Shown piece by piece: positions 1 through 9,822 of a stretch of 64,000 nucleotides of DNA. This DNA comes from Rhizobium sp. BT03 (GTDB lineage Bacteria > Pseudomonadota > Alphaproteobacteria > Rhizobiales > Rhizobiaceae). Both the position numbers and the translations under genes were made by a program. Position 1 is the first letter of the stretch. Every line of letters begins with the position of its first letter. The notes below the pieces were generated by a model. That model had not been told where the DNA came from. It made no database searches and worked only from the letters and a program-made list of their open reading frames with translations. The stretch is taken from assembly GCF_030053155.1 (NCBI RefSeq), contig NZ_CP125640.1, positions 3,632,001 through 3,696,000 on the forward strand. The letters run 5' to 3'.

Positions 1-1
1 C

Positions 2-2770
2 GTCTCCGACGGCGACAATCACGACATCACCTATCTTCGCAATTACGCGACGCTGAATATCAAGGATCGGCTCGCCCGCATCGCAGGCGTCGGGCAGGTG
101 CAGGTCTTCGGCGCCGGCGACTATTCCATGCGTGTGTGGATCGACCCGCAGAAGGCTGCCGAGCACGATCTCGCCGCCAGCGACATCAGCAACGCCATCA
201 GCTCGCAGAACGTTCAGGCGGCCGCCGGCATCATCGGCGCGTCGCCGAGCCAGCCGGGTGTGGACCTGCAGCTGAACGTCAATGCCCAGGGCCGCCTGCG
301 CACGCCCGAGGAGTTCGGCAACATCATCGTCAAGACGGGCGCCAGCGGCGAGATCACCCGCCTTCGCGATGTCGCCCGCATCGAGCTCGGCGCGGCCGAT
401 TATACGCTGCGTTCGCTGCTTGACGGCAAGCCGGCCGTTGCCGTTGCCGTGCTTCAGGCGCCCGGTTCGAACGCGATCGAAATCGCCGACAATGTGCGCG
501 CCACCATGGATCAGCTGCAACTGGCCATGCCCGAGGGCGTCAAATACGAGATCGTCTACGATACGACGAAATTCGTGCGCGCCTCGATCGAGAAGGTCAT
601 CGACACGCTGCTCGAAGCCATTGCGCTCGTCGTTCTCGTCGTCATCCTGTTCCTGCAGACGTGGCGCGCCTCGATCATCCCGCTGATCGCGGTTCCGGTG
701 TCGATCATCGGCACCTTCGCGGTCATGTATGTCTTCGGCTTCTCGATCAACGCGCTCAGCCTGTTCGGGCTGGTGCTGGCGATCGGTATCGTCGTCGACG
801 ACGCGATCGTCGTGGTCGAAAACGTCGAGCGCAATATCGAGCACGGGCTGTCGCCGCGGGCGGCCACCTACAAGGCGATGAAGGAGGTCTCCGGCCCGAT
901 CGTCGCGATTGCGCTGGTCCTCGTCGCGGTCTTCGTTCCGCTCGCCTTCATCTCCGGCCTGTCGGGCCAGTTCTATCGGCAGTTCGCGCTGACGATCGCA
1001 ATCTCGACCGTCATCTCGGCCTTCAACTCGCTCACCCTGTCGCCGGCGCTGGCAGCCCTGCTGCTGAAGAGCCATCATCAGCCGAAGGACTGGCTGACGC
1101 GGTTCATGGACGCCATTTTCGGCTGGTTCTTCCGCGGCTTCAACCGGGTCTTCGGCGCCGGCTCGAATGCCTACGGCAAGGGCGTGGGCGGATTGCTGTC
1201 GCGCAAGAGCATCGTCATGGTGATCTACCTGGCGCTGGTCGGTGCGACCTACAGCCTGTTCAGCACGGTCCCCGGCGGCTTCGTGCCGTCGCAGGACAAG
1301 CAGTATCTGATCGGCTTCGCCCAGCTGCCGGATGCCGCAAGCCTCGACCGCACTGAAGACGTGATCAAGCGCATGACCGACATCGCTCTGGCGCAGCCGG
1401 GCGTCGCCAATGCGATCGCCTTCCCGGGCCTGTCTATCAACGGCTTCACCAACTCCTCGAATGCCGGCATCGTCTTCGTGACACTGAAGGATTTCGAGGA
1501 GCGCAAGACGCCGGATCTTTCGGGCGGCGCCATCGCCATGGCGCTGAACCAGAAATTCGCAGCCATCCAGGATGCCTTCATCGCCATGTTCCCGCCGCCG
1601 CCGGTCAACGGTCTCGGCACGACGGGCGGTTTCAAGCTGCAGATCGAGGATCGTGCCGGCCTCGGCAACCAGGCGCTCGACGAAGCGACCAAGGCCGTGC
1701 TTGCCAAGGCCTATCAGACGCCTGAGCTTGCCGGGCTGTTCTCCAGCTTCCAGATCAACGTGCCGCAGCTCTATGCCGATCTCGACCGTGCCAAGGCCGA
1801 GCAGCTCGGGGTTTCCGTCACCGACGTCTTCCAAACGCTGCAGATCTATCTCGGTTCGCTCTATGTGAACGACTTCAACGCCTTCGGCCGCACTTACAGC
1901 GTCCGGGTGCAGGCCGATGCGAAATTCCGCGCCCAGCCGGAAGATATCGGCCAGTTGAAGGTCCGTTCGGCATCGGGTGAGATGATCCCGCTTTCGGCCT
2001 TGCTGAAGGTGGAGCCGAGCACCGGTCCGGAGCGTGCGAACCGTTACAACGGCTTCCTCGCTGCCGATATCAACGGCGGTCCGGCACCGGGCTTTTCGTC
2101 CGGCCAGGCGCAGGCCGCAATCGAGAAGATCCTGCACGAGACCCTGCCGGCAGGCATCGACTTCGAATGGACGGATCTGACCTATCAGCAGATCCTTGCC
2201 GGCAATTCGAGCATCGTCGTCTTCCCATTGGCGCTATTGCTCGTCTTCCTGGTGCTGGCCGCCCAGTATGAAAGCCTGACGCTGCCCCTTGCGATCATCA
2301 TGATCGTGCCGATGGGTGTGCTGGCCGCGCTGACAGGCGTCTGGCTCACCGGTGGAGACAACAATATCTTCACCCAGATCGGTCTTGTGGTGCTTGTCGG
2401 ACTATCGGCGAAGAACGCGATCCTGATCGTGGAATTCGCCCGCGAACTGGAGTTCGAAGGCCGGACGCCACGGGAAGCTGCGGTGGAAGCCAGCCGCCTT
2501 CGTCTTCGTCCGATCCTGATGACCTCGCTGGCCTTCATCATGGGCGTCGTGCCGCTCGTCGTCTCCACCGGCGCCGGCGCCGAGATGCGCGCGGCCATGG
2601 GTGTCGCGGTCTTCTCGGGCATGATCGGCGTGACCTTCTTCGGCATCTTCATGACGCCTGTATTCTACGTGCTGCTGCGGCGGCTGGCGGGCAACCGTCC
2701 GCTCGTCCAGCACAAGCCGGACGAACACAAGGAAGAAGAGGCGGAGGTCATCCGGCTCGCGGCGGAATAA
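2..2770 (+). CDS. RND (HAE1/AcrB-type) multidrug efflux pump, 5'-truncated by window edge
   Basis: Inner-membrane proton/drug antiporter subunit of a tripartite efflux pump. The reading frame is open from base 2, so the visible part (about 922 residues) lacks only the N-terminal portion of a protein that is usually about 1040-1060 aa; the GTG at 98 is internal. The proton-relay aspartates are visible in GIVVDDAIVVVENVER and the relay lysine in GLSAKNAILIVEFA. A long hydrophobic stretch follows each of the two periplasmic loops. The tail ends in a short charged cytoplasmic stretch. A membrane-fusion partner would be expected upstream, outside the window. It resembles the MexF/BepE/BepG branch more than cation (CusA) pumps, but the substrate cannot be read from sequence. 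Confidence 0.93.
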   Translation, partial: VSDGDNHDITYLRNYATLNIKDRLARIAGVGQVQVFGAGDYSMRVWIDPQKAAEHDLAASDISNAISSQNVQAAAGIIGASPSQPGVDLQLNVNAQGRLRTPEEFGNIIVKTGASGEITRLRDVARIELGAADYTLRSLLDGKPAVAVAVLQAPGSNAIEIADNVRATMDQLQLAMPEGVKYEIVYDTTKFVRASIEKVIDTLLEAIALVVLVVILFLQTWRASIIPLIAVPVSIIGTFAVMYVFGFSINALSLFGLVLAIGIVVDDAIVVVENVERNIEHGLSPRAATYKAMKEVSGPIVAIALVLVAVFVPLAFISGLSGQFYRQFALTIAISTVISAFNSLTLSPALAALLLKSHHQPKDWLTRFMDAIFGWFFRGFNRVFGAGSNAYGKGVGGLLSRKSIVMVIYLALVGATYSLFSTVPGGFVPSQDKQYLIGFAQLPDAASLDRTEDVIKRMTDIALAQPGVANAIAFPGLSINGFTNSSNAGIVFVTLKDFEERKTPDLSGGAIAMALNQKFAAIQDAFIAMFPPPPVNGLGTTGGFKLQIEDRAGLGNQALDEATKAVLAKAYQTPELAGLFSSFQINVPQLYADLDRAKAEQLGVSVTDVFQTLQIYLGSLYVNDFNAFGRTYSVRVQADAKFRAQPEDIGQLKVRSASGEMIPLSALLKVEPSTGPERANRYNGFLAADINGGPAPGFSSGQAQAAIEKILHETLPAGIDFEWTDLTYQQILAGNSSIVVFPLALLLVFLVLAAQYESLTLPLAIIMIVPMGVLAALTGVWLTGGDNNIFTQIGLVVLVGLSAKNAILIVEFARELEFEGRTPREAAVEASRLRLRPILMTSLAFIMGVVPLVVSTGAGAEMRAAMGVAVFSGMIGVTFFGIFMTPVFYVLLRRLAGNRPLVQHKPDEHKEEEAEVIRLAAE

Positions 2771-2800
2771 CGGAATTCAACCTTCCTTTGTCGAGTAAAT

Positions 2801-2830
2801 CGGGCGGGAACTTCGGTTCTCGCCCGTATC
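2801..2830 (+). terminator. Probable terminator of the RND pump gene
   Basis: An 11-bp stem with one G-T pair (2801-2811 with 2816-2826) closed by a TTCG tetraloop lies 30 bp after the stop codon and is followed by a short T-rich run. Confidence 0.7.
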
Positions 2831-2937
2831 GTTTTGCGCATGGTTCGGCATCCGACAAAATGCGCTCCGCCGATTAAAACGATTTGCATTGGTGGGCGAG
2901 GGGACTATCAAAGACTGACAACAGTTGGGAGGACTGA

Positions 2938-3849
2938 ATGACAGGTTCGAGCAGAGGTCATGACGGCAGGCGGATCGCCTTTCTCGGCACCGGGCTGATG
3001 GGCGCGCCGATGGCGCGCCGGCTGCTCGGTGCGGGCTTTGCCGTCACCGTCTGGAATCGCGATCGCGGCAAGGCGGAGGCCCTTGCAGGCGACGGCGCGA
3101 TCTGTGCGGAAACACCCGGGGATGCCGTTTCGGGGGCTGATGTCGTCATCACCATGCTGACCAACGCCGAAGCCGTCGGAAACGTTTTGTTCGACAGCGG
3201 CGTGGCCCATGCGGTGGCGTCCGGCGCTATCGTTATCGACATGAGTTCAATCGCCCCGCATTTTGCCCGTGATCATGCGGCGCGGCTTGCTGAGCGCGGC
3301 ATCGCTCATGTCGATGCGCCGGTTTCCGGCGGCGTCGTCGGAGCGGAGGCCGGTACGCTGGCGATCATGGCGGGCGGCGACGAGGCGGTGATCGAAAAGT
3401 TTCAGGACGTCTTTGCGCCGATGGGGCGTGTCACCCGCGTCGGTCCAAGCGGGGCAGGCCAGCTTGCCAAGCTCGCCAACCAGCAGATCGTCGCGGTGAC
3501 GATCGGCGCCGTCGCCGAAGCGATGATGCTGATTGCGGCCGGCGGCGGCTCGCCGGCAGCCTTCCGCGACGCCATTCGCGGCGGTTTTGCCGAGAGCCGT
3601 ATCCTTGAACTCCACGGCAAGCGCATGGTCGAGCGGCAGTTCACTCCAGGCGGTTCGTCCAGCAATCAGCTGAAGGACCTGAACGCCGCCATGGAGACCG
3701 CCGCCGCGCTGTCGCTGACGCTGCCCCTGACTGCGGCGGTGCACGCCGAATTCAGCGAATTCGTCGCAAACGGCAATGGCGAGAAAGATCATAGCGGCCT
3801 TCTCCTGCATCTCGAAGAGAAGAATGCCCTGCCCGGAGGCAAGAGGTGA
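2938..3849 (+). CDS. NAD(P)-dependent 3-hydroxyisobutyrate dehydrogenase-family reductase
   Basis: A 303-residue beta-hydroxyacid dehydrogenase. The N-terminal Rossmann dinucleotide motif is GTGLMGAPMARRL (about residues 17-29). The family signature around DAPVSGGVVGAEAGTLAIMAGG (residues ~123-144) and the catalytic lysine region GQLAKLANQQIV (~180) are present. The family oxidises or reduces small 3-hydroxy acids (3-hydroxyisobutyrate, tartronate semialdehyde, 2-hydroxy-3-oxoadipate). The gene is translationally coupled to the downstream XylD-like dehydratase (GTGA overlap), which suggests a sugar-acid catabolic unit; the true substrate is inference. Start ATG at 2938 is preceded by GGGAGGA. 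Confidence 0.88.
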   Translation: MTGSSRGHDGRRIAFLGTGLMGAPMARRLLGAGFAVTVWNRDRGKAEALAGDGAICAETPGDAVSGADVVITMLTNAEAVGNVLFDSGVAHAVASGAIVIDMSSIAPHFARDHAARLAERGIAHVDAPVSGGVVGAEAGTLAIMAGGDEAVIEKFQDVFAPMGRVTRVGPSGAGQLAKLANQQIVAVTIGAVAEAMMLIAAGGGSPAAFRDAIRGGFAESRILELHGKRMVERQFTPGGSSSNQLKDLNAAMETAAALSLTLPLTAAVHAEFSEFVANGNGEKDHSGLLLHLEEKNALPGGKR

Positions 3850-5630
3850 CGGACAGCCATTCTCCGAAGCGACGCCTGCGTTCGCAGGATTGGTTCGACA
3901 ATCCCGACCATATCGACATGGCAGCGCTCTATCTCGAGCGTTTCATGAATTACGGTATCACGCCGGAAGAGCTGCGCTCCGGCAAGCCGATCATCGGGAT
4001 TGCCCAGAGCGGCAGCGATCTCACCCCTTGCAACAGGGTGCATGTCGAGCTTGCCAAGCGCGTGCGCGACGGCATTCGCGATGCCGGCGGCATTCCGATC
4101 GAATTTCCCACGCATCCGATCTTCGAGAACTGCAAGCGCCCGACGGCTGCCCTCGACCGCAATCTCGCCTATCTCGGCCTCGTTGAAATCCTCTACGGCT
4201 ATCCGCTCGACGGCGTCGTGCTGACGACCGGCTGCGACAAGACCACGCCTTCGGCGATCATGGCGGCGTCGACGGTCGATATTCCGGCGATCGTGCTCTC
4301 CGGTGGGCCGATGCTCGACGGCTGGCACGAGGGGGAACTGGCGGGCTCCGGCACGGTGATCTGGCGGATGCGGCGAAAATATGCGGCAGGCGAGATCGAT
4401 CGGGAAGAATTCCTGCAGGCGGCGCTCGATTCGGCACCATCCGTCGGTCATTGCAATACGATGGGCACGGCATCGACGATGAACGCCCTTGCCGAGGCGC
4501 TCGGTCTTTCGCTGACCGGCTGCGGCGCCATTCCGGCCGCTTACCGAGAACGCGGCCAGATGGCCTACCGCACCGGGCGGCGCGCCGTCGAGATCGTCTT
4601 CGAGGATCTGAAGCCGTCCGATATCCTGACCCGCGAGGCTTTCCTCAACGCCATCCGCACCAATTCGGCGATCGGCGGTTCCACCAACGCACAGCCGCAT
4701 CTGGCCGCGATGGCCAAGCACGCCGGCGTCGAGCTTCATCCCGACGACTGGCAGGTGCACGGCTTCGACATCCCGCTGCTGGCCAATGTCCAGCCGGCCG
4801 GCGCCTATCTCGGCGAGCGCTATCATCGGGCCGGCGGCACGCCGGCGATCATGTGGGAATTGCTGCAGGCCGGAAAGCTCGATGGCGGCTGTCGGACCGT
4901 GACGGGCAGGACGATGGCCGAGAACCTGCAGGGCAGGGAGGCCCGCGACCGCGAGGTTATCCGGCCATTCGGCGAGCCGCTGAAGGAGCGGGCCGGCTTC
5001 CTCGTTCTCAAGGGCAATCTCTTCGATTTCGCGATCATGAAGATGAGCGTCGTCTCGGAGGATTTTCGCCGGCGCTACCTTCAGGAACCGGGGCGTGAAG
5101 GCGTCTTCGAGGGCAGGGCGGTGGTTTTCGACGGTTCCGAGGACTATCACAAGCGCATCAACGATCCCGACCTCGGCATCGACGAAAATACCATCCTCGT
5201 CATCCGCGGCGCCGGGCCGCTCGGCTGGCCGGGTTCGGCTGAGGTCGTCAACATGCAGCCGCCGGATCACCTGCTGAAACGCGGCATCAGCAGCCTGCCG
5301 ACGATCGGCGATGGCCGCCAATCGGGCACGGCCGACAGCCCCTCGATCCTCAACGCTTCGCCCGAAAGCGCTGCCGGCGGCGGTCTCGCCTGGCTTCGCA
5401 CCGGCGACATTATCCGCATCGACTTTAACCACGGGCGCTGCGACATGCTGGTCGACGAGACGGAGATCGAACGGCGCAAGGGCGACGGAATTCCGCCGGT
5501 GCCGGCGGATGCGACGCCATGGCAGCAGATCTATCGCCGCTCGGTGACGCAATTGTCGGACGGCGCGGTTCTCGATGGGGCGGCGCAATTCCGCCGGATT
5601 GCGAAAAATCCACCGCGGCACAACCATTGA
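3846..5630 (+). CDS. xylD: Xylonate dehydratase (IlvD/Edd family)
   Basis: A 594-residue Fe-S dependent dehydratase, predicted to convert D-xylonate to 2-keto-3-deoxy-xylonate in oxidative xylose breakdown. The three family cysteines lie at SDLTPCNRVH (~61), TTGCDKTTPS (~129) and GHCNTMGTAS (~202). The N-terminus (SQDWFDNPDHIDMAALYLE-like) and the unusual C-terminal PRHNH match what I recall of the Caulobacter XylD protein rather than IlvD or Edd, and the length also agrees. Translation starts at a GTG overlapping the stop of the preceding reductase gene. No xylonolactonase or downstream Weimberg gene is visible in the window. Activity on another sugar acid of this family (arabinonate, gluconate) cannot be excluded. 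Confidence 0.87.
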   Translation: MTDSHSPKRRLRSQDWFDNPDHIDMAALYLERFMNYGITPEELRSGKPIIGIAQSGSDLTPCNRVHVELAKRVRDGIRDAGGIPIEFPTHPIFENCKRPTAALDRNLAYLGLVEILYGYPLDGVVLTTGCDKTTPSAIMAASTVDIPAIVLSGGPMLDGWHEGELAGSGTVIWRMRRKYAAGEIDREEFLQAALDSAPSVGHCNTMGTASTMNALAEALGLSLTGCGAIPAAYRERGQMAYRTGRRAVEIVFEDLKPSDILTREAFLNAIRTNSAIGGSTNAQPHLAAMAKHAGVELHPDDWQVHGFDIPLLANVQPAGAYLGERYHRAGGTPAIMWELLQAGKLDGGCRTVTGRTMAENLQGREARDREVIRPFGEPLKERAGFLVLKGNLFDFAIMKMSVVSEDFRRRYLQEPGREGVFEGRAVVFDGSEDYHKRINDPDLGIDENTILVIRGAGPLGWPGSAEVVNMQPPDHLLKRGISSLPTIGDGRQSGTADSPSILNASPESAAGGGLAWLRTGDIIRIDFNHGRCDMLVDETEIERRKGDGIPPVPADATPWQQIYRRSVTQLSDGAVLDGAAQFRRIAKNPPRHNH

Positions 5631-5761
5631 TCCTGGAAGGCGCCGTGGATTGCAAGTTCTTTGATCCAAAAGGGGAAATCGTAACGGACGGTTCACCTAG
5701 TGACTAGTTCGATCATCGGGACAAGGCTTCATTAATGCCGGCTTGAGACCATATTGCAGTT

Positions 5762-7588
5762 ATGGAAGCTTCTAAGGCTGAGACCGCGTTGCCAGAAAAT
5801 AGACCCACACGATCCGAACAAGAGTTTCAGGATCTTCTGCGCCGGCTCGAACTCGCTCTCGATGCATCCCGGATCGGTGTCTGGGAGCACAGCATCGAGC
5901 AGGACGGGATCTTGTGGGATGCGCAGATGCATCGCCTTTATGAGACTGGGGAGAGCTTCCGCCTGGTGCCGGCATCGCTTTGGTCGAACGCGATCCATCC
6001 CGACGATCGCGAGCAGGCCGAACGCGACTTCGATGAGGCAATTGCAACACGGGGCGCCTATAATTCACAATTTCGGATCGTGCTGCCGAGCGGCGAAATC
6101 CGCCATCTGCGCTCACGCGCGCATTTCTACGTGGATGCGGAGGGGCTGCCCTCCTTCATCGGCGCCGAATGGGATGTCACCGCCGACGTCCTGCTCAACG
6201 CCGAACTCGCGGGCCAGAAGATGGTGGCCGAGGCGAGAGCGCTGGCGCTCGAGGAAAGCAATGCCCGCATCGAGCATGTCGCCGATCACGATTATCTCAC
6301 CGGCCTGCCGAACCGGCGCCTTCTCGACAAGCGGCTCGCCGAGTTGCCGGCCGACAGGAGCATCACGACGCTTGGCGTGCTGCATCTCGACCTCGACCAG
6401 TTCAAGCAGATCAACGACAGCCACGGTCATGCGGCAGGCGACGCCGTGCTCAGGGCCGCGGCCCTTCGCATCACTGCCGCCATTCCCGCAAATGGCATGG
6501 TCGCCCGCGTCGGCGGCGACGAATTCGTCATCGTGCTGGTCAATTTCAGCGATCTCACCGAGCTGAAGCTGATTACCGACGACCTTCAGCGCCGGCTCCG
6601 GAAGAAGATCCGCTTCGGTCAGGAGATGCTGCAATCCGGCGCCTCGATCGGCGTTTCCTGGAGCGGCGATCGGCGGGCGCGCAGCCTGCTTGCCGAATCC
6701 GATCTGGCGCTCTACCAGGCCAAGAAGCTCGGGCGCAACCGCGTCGAATTCTTCACACGGCAACTGCAGGAGGACCTGCGCGCCAAGCGTCGCCTCGCCG
6801 AGGAACTGAAGCTCGGGCTGGAGCGCGGCGAGATCGTTCCCTATTATCAGGTGCAGCTCGACGCCCGGACGCGTGATGTCATCGGCTTCGAGGCTCTGGC
6901 GCGCTGGAAACATCCCGAGAAGGGCGTGCTCGCCCCGGGGGTATTCCTGAAGATCGCCGACGAGCACGGGCTTGCGGCCGAGATCGATGCGGCGATCCTG
7001 AAGAACGTTCTCGAGGACCGGCTGTTCTGGCTGTTGCAGGGCCTGGCGGTTCCGCGCATCGCCGTCAACATCTCGGCATCGCGCCTTGCCGATCCGACGT
7101 TGCTCGGCAAACTGAGGAAACTCGACATTCCGCCCGGCGTGATCGTCTTCGAACTGGTCGAGACGATCTTCCTCGACGACAGCGACGAAAAACTGCTCGA
7201 TCATATCGGCGATATCAAACAGATGGGCATCGACATCGAGATCGATGATTTCGGATCCGGCCATGCCTCGCTCATCGGTCTCGTCAAGCTGCGGCCGAAG
7301 CGGCTGAAGATCGACCGACAGCTCATCGCCGAGGTCGTCACGTCAGCCGAACAGCGGCGCGTGGTGGGGTCGATCGTGGAAATCGCCAAGGCGCTCGATG
7401 TCGAGGTGATCGCCGAGGGCATCGAGACCGAGGCGCATGCCTTCGTGCTGGCGCAGCTCGGCTGCGATGGCCTGCAGGGTTACGCGTTCGGTTATCCCGC
7501 ACCGGCGGCCGAGACGGCTCGCCTTTTTTCACCGATGGCGAGCGGGATCGAAAAGCAGAAGACCGCGATCGGTGGAACGGCCCGGTGA
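5762..7588 (+). CDS. PAS-GGDEF-EAL cyclic-di-GMP signalling protein
   Basis: A 608-residue soluble protein that probably makes and/or degrades cyclic di-GMP. A PAS-like sensor region covers about residues 20-145. The diguanylate cyclase domain carries an intact RVGGDEF at ~248 and no RxxD inhibitory site directly upstream. The phosphodiesterase domain begins around 345 with GFEALARWKHP (~373) and contains later metal and catalytic motifs (ELVETIFLDD, EIDDFGSGHASL, IAEGIETEAH). Both active sites therefore look intact. There is no membrane segment. It appears monocistronic, 130 bp after xylD and without a shared function. Confidence 0.92.
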   Translation: MEASKAETALPENRPTRSEQEFQDLLRRLELALDASRIGVWEHSIEQDGILWDAQMHRLYETGESFRLVPASLWSNAIHPDDREQAERDFDEAIATRGAYNSQFRIVLPSGEIRHLRSRAHFYVDAEGLPSFIGAEWDVTADVLLNAELAGQKMVAEARALALEESNARIEHVADHDYLTGLPNRRLLDKRLAELPADRSITTLGVLHLDLDQFKQINDSHGHAAGDAVLRAAALRITAAIPANGMVARVGGDEFVIVLVNFSDLTELKLITDDLQRRLRKKIRFGQEMLQSGASIGVSWSGDRRARSLLAESDLALYQAKKLGRNRVEFFTRQLQEDLRAKRRLAEELKLGLERGEIVPYYQVQLDARTRDVIGFEALARWKHPEKGVLAPGVFLKIADEHGLAAEIDAAILKNVLEDRLFWLLQGLAVPRIAVNISASRLADPTLLGKLRKLDIPPGVIVFELVETIFLDDSDEKLLDHIGDIKQMGIDIEIDDFGSGHASLIGLVKLRPKRLKIDRQLIAEVVTSAEQRRVVGSIVEIAKALDVEVIAEGIETEAHAFVLAQLGCDGLQGYAFGYPAPAAETARLFSPMASGIEKQKTAIGGTAR

Positions 7589-7855
7589 TCCGTCGGTGGG
7601 GACCGCCGGCGCGCTTTCGCGGCCGCGAAGAGATAATTGGCGCGCAAGTAATTTTCTTGAGCTTGCATCGGCATTGTTTCATGCTAATGCGGAAACGAAG
7701 CTTTCTGCATTGCATCGAAAAATGATTATACGCGTGGTCAAGATCATGAGCGCGGCTTTCCATCATTCGCAGGTGCAATCGGGAAGCCGGGGGCCTGACA
7801 ATTGCTTTGCCGTTGCCGGGATGGACTTGCGGGACATTCAATCTGGGAAAGTCGC

Positions 7856-8704
7856 ATGAATTCGGAATTTGCCGTTCGTTCGATGCGGCCCGGCGAACTG
7901 GAACTCGTGCTCGAATGGGCGCGTCAGGAGGGCTGGAACCCGGGCCTCGACGATTCGCTCGCATTCCTTGAGGCCGATCCGTCGGGTTTTTTCGTCGGCG
8001 CCGTCGGTGAAGTTCCCGTCGGTTCGATCTCGGTCGTCAAATACGGCGAGAGTTTCGCCTTCCTCGGCCTCTACATCGTCCATCCCGATTTCCGCGGCAA
8101 GGGTTACGGCAAGGCGATCTGGGAGACGGGCATATCAAGCGCGGGGGACCGTACGATCGGCCTCGACGGCGTCGCCGCCCAGCAGGACAACTATCGCAAG
8201 GCCGGCTTCGAACGCGCCTATTCCACCATTCGCTACGGCGGCGTCGCCACCACCTTGCCGGTCTCGGCGCTTGCCGCGCAGCCGGTCATGGATTCGCGTC
8301 TCGAAGGCCTGCAGCGTTATGATTCGGCGATCTTTCCGCAGCCGCGGGATGGCTTCCTTGCCGCCTGGTGCACCGCTCGCAAGGGCCGTCGCTCGGCGGT
8401 GGTGCGCAAGAGCGGCAAGATCCGCGGTTACGGCACGATCCGCCGCTGCTACGAGGGTTACAAGATCGGGCCGCTCTTTGCCAACGATGCCGACAGCGCC
8501 GCAGCGCTGCTTGCCGAATTGATCCCCGAGGCGAAGGGGGCTGCTCTCTTCATCGATATCCCCGCGGAGAACCAGGAGGCGGTGGCGCTTGCCGAAGGCC
8601 TCGGCCTTCGACCGGTGTTCGAGACGGCGCGCATGTATCGCGGGCCGGCGCCGGCCACTCCGCTGAAGCACGTCTTCGGCGTGACGACGCTGGAGCTTGG
8701 TTAG
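7856..8704 (+). CDS. GNAT-family N-acetyltransferase (two-lobed)
   Basis: A 282-residue acetyltransferase. The acetyl-CoA binding signature is LGLYIVHPDFRGKGYGKAIW (near residues 64-83). The C-terminal half looks like a second, GNAT_C-type lobe (LLAELIPEAKGAALFIDIPA). I chose the ATG at 7856 because upstream codons in frame do not look like protein and the family motif then sits at the usual distance from the start. The substrate is unknown; amine, aminoglycoside or peptide acetylation are all possible. It is a single gene, convergent with the EamA exporter that follows. Confidence 0.8.
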   Translation: MNSEFAVRSMRPGELELVLEWARQEGWNPGLDDSLAFLEADPSGFFVGAVGEVPVGSISVVKYGESFAFLGLYIVHPDFRGKGYGKAIWETGISSAGDRTIGLDGVAAQQDNYRKAGFERAYSTIRYGGVATTLPVSALAAQPVMDSRLEGLQRYDSAIFPQPRDGFLAAWCTARKGRRSAVVRKSGKIRGYGTIRRCYEGYKIGPLFANDADSAAALLAELIPEAKGAALFIDIPAENQEAVALAEGLGLRPVFETARMYRGPAPATPLKHVFGVTTLELG

Positions 8705-8713
8705 AGCGATGCG

Positions 8714-9631
8714 TCAATCCACGGGTGAGGCCGGAACGGTCGGAGCCGAGGCTTTCGGCCGGCCCTTTTCGGCGATGGCGATGCCGCCCAAGGTCAGTGC
8801 CAGCGCGATCATGTGGAAGGACTGCAGCCTCTCGCCGATCAGGGCGACGGAGAGCAGGGTTCCGAACACCGGCACGAGATTGATGAACAGGCCGGCCCGA
8901 TTGGCGCCGATCGCCTCGACACCCTTGATATAGAGGATCTGCGCCAGCAGCGACGGGAAGGTTGCTGTGTAGAAAGTGATGACCCAGCCGGCCTGATCCG
9001 GCCATTGCGCGGCGCCCCGGCCTGCCTCCCAAAGGAGCAGCGGCACCGAGGTCAGCATGGCGCCGAGCGCGGGGAACGCCATGAGCGTGCGCCAGTCGAC
9101 GGGCGGCTTCCAGCGCAGGAAGATCGTATAGACCGAATAGGCGGCAATGGCGATCAGCATCAGCCCGTCGCCGCGGTTGAGGCTTAATTGCAGCAGCGTT
9201 GTCAGGTCGCCGTGAGCGGCGGTCAAAGCGACGCCGATCAGCGTCATGCCGAAGCCGAGACATTGCGCCAGCGAGATGCCGGTACGGAAGAACATGAAGT
9301 TCAACAGGAAGATCAGCATCGGGATGCCGGCCTGCTCGATGGCGACATTGATCGCCGTCGTGTACTGCACGGCGGAATAAAGCATGGCGTTGAAGAGCGT
9401 GTAGCCGATGACGCCGTAGAAGAACAGCAGCGGCAGGTTCTTCCTGGCCACCGGCCAGTCCCGCTTGAGCTGCGGCACCGAGATCAGGGCGATCAGCGCC
9501 ACGGCGATGAACCAGCGCAGGAAGGTCAGCATCATCGGGCTGATATGGCCGACTGCGAGCTTGCCGGCGACGGAGTTGCCGCCCCAGCAGAGGGTGGCGA
9601 CAACGAGGCAGATGTAGGCCGTGGCTTGCAA
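8714..9631 (-). CDS. DMT-superfamily EamA transporter
   Basis: A 305-residue inner-membrane protein with about ten hydrophobic segments arranged as two EamA repeats (typical length ~300). It begins with a membrane segment, YICLVVATLCWGGNSVAGKL, where the WGGNSV motif is characteristic of the family. Members export metabolites such as amino acids or purines; the substrate cannot be read. It ends 9 bp from the convergent GNAT gene and is divergent from purA. No cotranscribed partner. Confidence 0.88.
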   Translation of the reverse strand: MQATAYICLVVATLCWGGNSVAGKLAVGHISPMMLTFLRWFIAVALIALISVPQLKRDWPVARKNLPLLFFYGVIGYTLFNAMLYSAVQYTTAINVAIEQAGIPMLIFLLNFMFFRTGISLAQCLGFGMTLIGVALTAAHGDLTTLLQLSLNRGDGLMLIAIAAYSVYTIFLRWKPPVDWRTLMAFPALGAMLTSVPLLLWEAGRGAAQWPDQAGWVITFYTATFPSLLAQILYIKGVEAIGANRAGLFINLVPVFGTLLSVALIGERLQSFHMIALALTLGGIAIAEKGRPKASAPTVPASPVD

Positions 9632-9822
9632 GAGCGCTTTTCCCGTCTTTCCGCGACCGCCGAGCGGCGTTTTGTGACGGGCAATAGCCTGCCGGCTGCT
9701 GATTTGTCACGTAAAAAGCCCAATCACCTGTGACAACAGGGTCGCTTTCCCAAAAACAAAGCTTTATAGATGCGCGGGTTTGAGCAGGTGCGCGGTTTTC
9801 CGCCGGTAACAGGAAGAGTTGG

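Noticed and set aside
3789..5696. A 635-codon open frame on the minus strand opposite xylD
   Set aside because: The plus-strand frame encodes a complete, recognisable dehydratase; the antisense frame has low-complexity Arg/Ala-rich sequence produced by GC-rich codon bias.
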